Shown in pieces: positions 60,078 to 63,000 of a DNA stretch of 63,000 bases (position 1 is its first letter; the number at the start of each line of letters is the position of its first letter). Both the position numbers and the translations under genes were made by a program. This stretch comes from Diphasiastrum complanatum (Eukaryota; Streptophyta; Lycopodiopsida; Lycopodiales; Lycopodiaceae), in the NCBI GenBank assembly GCA_029204225.1, contig CM055103.1, forward strand, positions 25,496,656 to 25,559,655, read 5' to 3'. The notes below the pieces were generated by a model. It had not been told where the DNA came from, ran no database searches, and saw only the letters and a program-made list of their open reading frames with translations.

Positions 60078-60668
60078 CTATGTCCTAAATCTGTTTCGAC
60101 TGACTGACAGTAGATTAGTTGTTAGATTTGGGACATACAATACATTTGGTATAAGCTTCGACATTCCATTCTGAAAATTCATCCTAACAGTACCTTCACC
60201 TTCAATTACGTGGGAACTGATGTCTCCAAGATGAACAAATTTCCTTGTGTTGTAGGGTGAATAGTCGATGAACCATTCTTGATGGCTTGTCATGTATTGT
60301 GTAGCTCCATAAACAGAATGACATTCTGAAAAAAAAAAATTTCTTTTGAGATGCAGCTTCGAAGTGACATCCCTCACTTCATATAATGTACTCAATATGT
60401 CCCAAGCTTTTTTTGATGATTGGGCTTTTTGGATATGACCAATTTGTGTGTCAGAGATGTTAAGGGTGATTAAGGCAAAAGCCTTGACGTCCTTGAGCTT
60501 CCATTTGGAAATGGCTTGCTCATCGACACTGGGAAGTAGTTTGATTCCAACGACTATTTCCCACAGTTCTTTGGCCATCAGTACTACTCTCATTTTAAAG
60601 TTCCATAAATAGTAATTCGAATCATCCAATTTTTCTACCATTAGAGCAGGCTGTGATTGTGAATCCAT
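60078..60668 (-). pseudogene. Copia gag fused to protease remnant by internal deletion
   Basis: Start Met at 60,668 (an upstream in-frame Met at 60,731 is less likely). Gag: LDDSNYYLWNFKMRVVLMAK, KAWDILSTLYEVRDVTSKLH. It then passes directly into the protease/pre-integrase region (YGATQYMTSHQEWF, NVLYVPNLTTNLLSVS). The zinc knuckle is deleted, and the expected DSGAT active site reads S-V-Y-G-A-T, so the protease Asp is gone. The frame stays open for over 190 codons despite this. Confidence 0.85.
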
Positions 60669-60803
60669 TTGAAATTTCAAGATGAGTATATGCAGATAAT
60701 ATATTAATATGACTAAAAACAATAATAGCAACTACCTATACTATATCAAAACAATTGTTTTGATATTATATGCTCTAACTTGCCTCTAAGAATTAGAGAA
60801 TGA

Positions 60804-60815
60804 GCTCTGATACCA
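60804..60815 (-). other. Primer-binding site of the copia element
   Basis: TGGTATCAGAGC on the minus strand, directly next to the 5' LTR end. Confidence 0.9.
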
Positions 60816-62832
60816 TGCTGGGATTCGACAGGTGGATTAACCTTCAATTCCTATTGCAACAAAAAATTGCAGGGACAGGGAGTCCTCGGTGTGTGAACCC
60901 GAAGTAAAGGGTTTCCTAAAATTCTAGAGTTCCAATTGAGAATTGGTCTTTAAAATCAAGTCAATCAATTATTCAAAGACATATCGAAAGGAAATACAAA
61001 GCTTATCAAAGAAGTAATTCCATTCAATCACAAAGCATTTAATCATAATACATGATGAGAGGTCAAGATGGGGACCCCCCCCACCCCCAAGGATTCTTTT
61101 ATATTATGCAAGACCAACTGGCCCTTGGCCAATTACATATACTGAGGATAGAATGTTTTCATTGAAGTCTTTAAATCATTTGGATTGCAAAAGGATTAAA
61201 TCATAAAGAATCCCAAAATCTTAAATAGGATTAGACTTTGGCAAAGATCATCAAGCATGGGATTAGAGCTTGTTTCCAAAGACATGCAAAAGCATGGTCA
61301 TCTAAATAAGAACATGCATGGTCATTGGACATGGATTCTCATGACATGCAAAGACTTTATCATCAATGAGAGATCATGCATGGATATTTGACATGGGTTA
61401 CAAAGACATGCAAAGGCTTAATCATCAATGGATGAACATGCATGGACAATTGACATGGGTTCCAATGACATGCAAGAGTCTAAATTGACATGCATGGACA
61501 TTAGGCAATGGATGGCATGACATGCAAGAGTCTAAACTGACATGCATGGACATTAGGCAATGGATGGTATGACATGCAAATGGTACTAGACAACCATTCA
61601 TACACATGCATATCAGATTCATAAGCATACCATAAAATAGATGTCATTCCATACACATGCAAAGGTTTTGGTCATGGGGTTTAGAAGTGGATGAAAGTGT
61701 GTGAGAGAGTGTGTGTGTGAAAGAGAGTGGTGAGAGTGTGTGTGTGTTGGAGATTCCAATTAGCTTTCAATCCAAGTTTGACATAGCATCCTCATGCCAT
61801 AGCTCCAAACTTCCTTCTCCAAACGCCTACACACGAAGAAACAATAACAAAAAGAGAGCTAGAATGACAAGGGAATGAATGGCCTTGGAGGGGGGTGAGT
61901 TTCTCCTCTTATAGGAAGTGGGGAGGCATACAAGTGTGAGAGGTGTAACAGGGACTCCAATTTGACTAGCGATGAACTGGAGTGCATGGGTGAAGTGTAT
62001 TAGTTAGAGCGAGTGAATGGGAGAGGTGTACAAGCATGTGAGAGTTGTTAGGATGATGTGGAAGGAGAAGTAAGAGTTTAGGAGGGCACCCAAATCTAGG
62101 TGTACAATGGCCTAGAAGACATGTGGCAAAGTAGGTGGAAGTAGGTGGCACAAGGTTTAGACTTGGCCTCATAAACAAATGGAATTTCATGGTCACAACT
62201 TGGGAATTCACCCCAAGTGCATTCATTTTATGGTAGAGGGTTAGTATCAAAATGCAGTGATTAGAGCAAGAAAATCGAGCACTGTTATTAGTCATATAAA
62301 ATGATAAAATCTACAAAACAATGAATCTGCAAGTGTGAATAAGCTTGAACGTGCAATCACCTTACATAGACTAAATTGCTGGAACAATGATGGATTAGTC
62401 ATGTAGAAATACAATATGATTGTAGAACAGATCAAGCACATTCTTCTTGATACAATACTCTGTGATAACAAAGAAGAAGAACGAGACAATTGCGCTCTAA
62501 ATGAAATTACTGATCTACTGATTCATCAATCTTAGATGAATATGTACATATGCGATGAAGTCGATGACATGGAAGGCGAGGACTTCGTACCTTCCCTTTG
62601 ATCAGACGTCAAAGTCGGAGACTTTGATGTCGATGATGTGGAAGTCGAAGACTTCGATGTCGAGACAAGGCCCAAAATCATTTGTCCAAAAAGTCGATGT
62701 CGGTCATGTCGATGTAGACTGTCACGACTTTTCTTGTATTTCTGCAGACTATAAGAATATTTTCAACAAAAAAATGAATGGATCTAAATTACTAGAGAGA
62801 GAGATAGGGATGGAGAGGATAGAAATCCAACA
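60816..62832 (-). repeat. 5' LTR of the copia element, interrupted
   Basis: 2,017 bp against 952 bp for the 3' LTR. The outer parts match the 3' LTR (62,249-62,832 and 60,816-60,900). A foreign segment of about 1.34 kb sits between, and about 170 bp present in the 3' LTR near 58,560-58,730 are missing. Confidence 0.85.
60905..62245. other. Foreign segment inside the 5' LTR, with 52-bp repeats
   Basis: Absent from the 3' LTR. Contains many TGACATGCA/ACATGCATGG motifs and two clear 52-bp units (61,469-61,571) with ATTAGGCAATGGATGG, plus a GTGTGTGTG/GAGAGTGTG tract at 61,700-61,750. No coding signal. Confidence 0.6.
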
Positions 62833-62837
62833 GGCAA

Positions 62838-63000
62838 GGAAATAAACAATATATTTTTTTATCCTACATGATATTCCTTATATGGTTTTTCTAACATTTG
62901 AAATTTTTCTAATGTACGATTAATTAAATTTATTTATTTATCTAGGAAGTTTAAAAATTCTAAACTATTGTGTTTTTTTGCAGATATGCATAAGACAATG
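62838..63000. other. A/T-rich right edge
   Basis: Nothing recognisable after the copia target duplication. Confidence 0.5.

Larger units (their letters stand above)
58030..62832 (-). mobile_element. Ty1/copia retrotransposon with both LTRs and 5-bp TSD, RT deleted
   Basis: Minus-strand element. The 3' LTR is 58,030-58,981 and the 5' LTR is 60,816-62,832, both beginning TGTTGGATTTCTATCC. The duplication GGCAA lies at 58,025-58,029 and 62,833-62,837. The primer site is at 60,804-60,815 and the polypurine tract AAGGGGGTGG at 58,982-58,991. The interior is short (about 1.8 kb): gag, a protease remnant, integrase and RNase H, without reverse transcriptase. It could move only with proteins from another copia element. 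Confidence 0.9.

Overview
The window is nuclear DNA of a land plant with a large, repeat-rich genome. It holds two genuine spliced genes in 63 kb. Almost everything else recognisable is decayed LTR retrotransposons, hAT DNA transposons, MITE-like elements and microsatellites. The evidence is GT-AG introns, a chloroplast-targeted Rubisco LSMT-type methyltransferase, a plant-specific kinase family, and plant copia, chromovirus and hAT-DUF659 elements. A fern or gymnosperm would fit the huge intron and the somewhat divergent proteins, but the sequence does not settle the lineage.

Gene 1 (minus strand, 16,555 down to 2,464, continuing past the left edge) encodes a SET-domain protein lysine methyltransferase of the LSMT/RBCMT family. 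Six exons are placed to the base: 16050-16555, 3832-3860 (29 nt), 3492-3706, 3270-3392, 2798-3085 and 2464-2595. They join in frame into 431 codons. The C-terminal exon(s) are not in the window. Intron 1 is about 12.2 kb and contains a broken Ty3/gypsy chromovirus (4.7-8.6 kb), an unrecognised minus-strand ORF (9.55-9.92 kb), minisatellites, a decayed hAT C-terminus, a gypsy RNase H fragment, a tRNA-derived SINE, a copia gag fragment and a nearly complete hAT transposase (13.5-15.6 kb). A further LTR retrotransposon (1-1,940) lies downstream of exon 6.

Gene 2 (plus strand, 50,439-55,381) has ten exons giving 922 aa. It is a USP-like plus kinase-domain protein of the plant family annotated 'inactive protein kinase SELMODRAFT_444075-like'.

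From 17 to 50 kb lies a retrotransposon graveyard. It contains coiled-coil and gag remnants, a head-to-tail LTR pair with three long CT arrays and a Tat/Athila-like primer site (23.4-24.8 kb), chromovirus fragments on both strands (26-35 kb), copia fragments, a 231-bp GA array, a foldback element (42.8 kb) and a hAT MITE with a clean 8-bp target duplication (48.4 kb). From 55.9 to 57.5 kb there are diverged tandem repeats and a long hairpin built from repeated modules. From 58,030 to 62,832 lies a Ty1/copia element with both LTRs and a 5-bp target duplication (GGCAA). It lacks reverse transcriptase, and its 5' LTR is itself interrupted.
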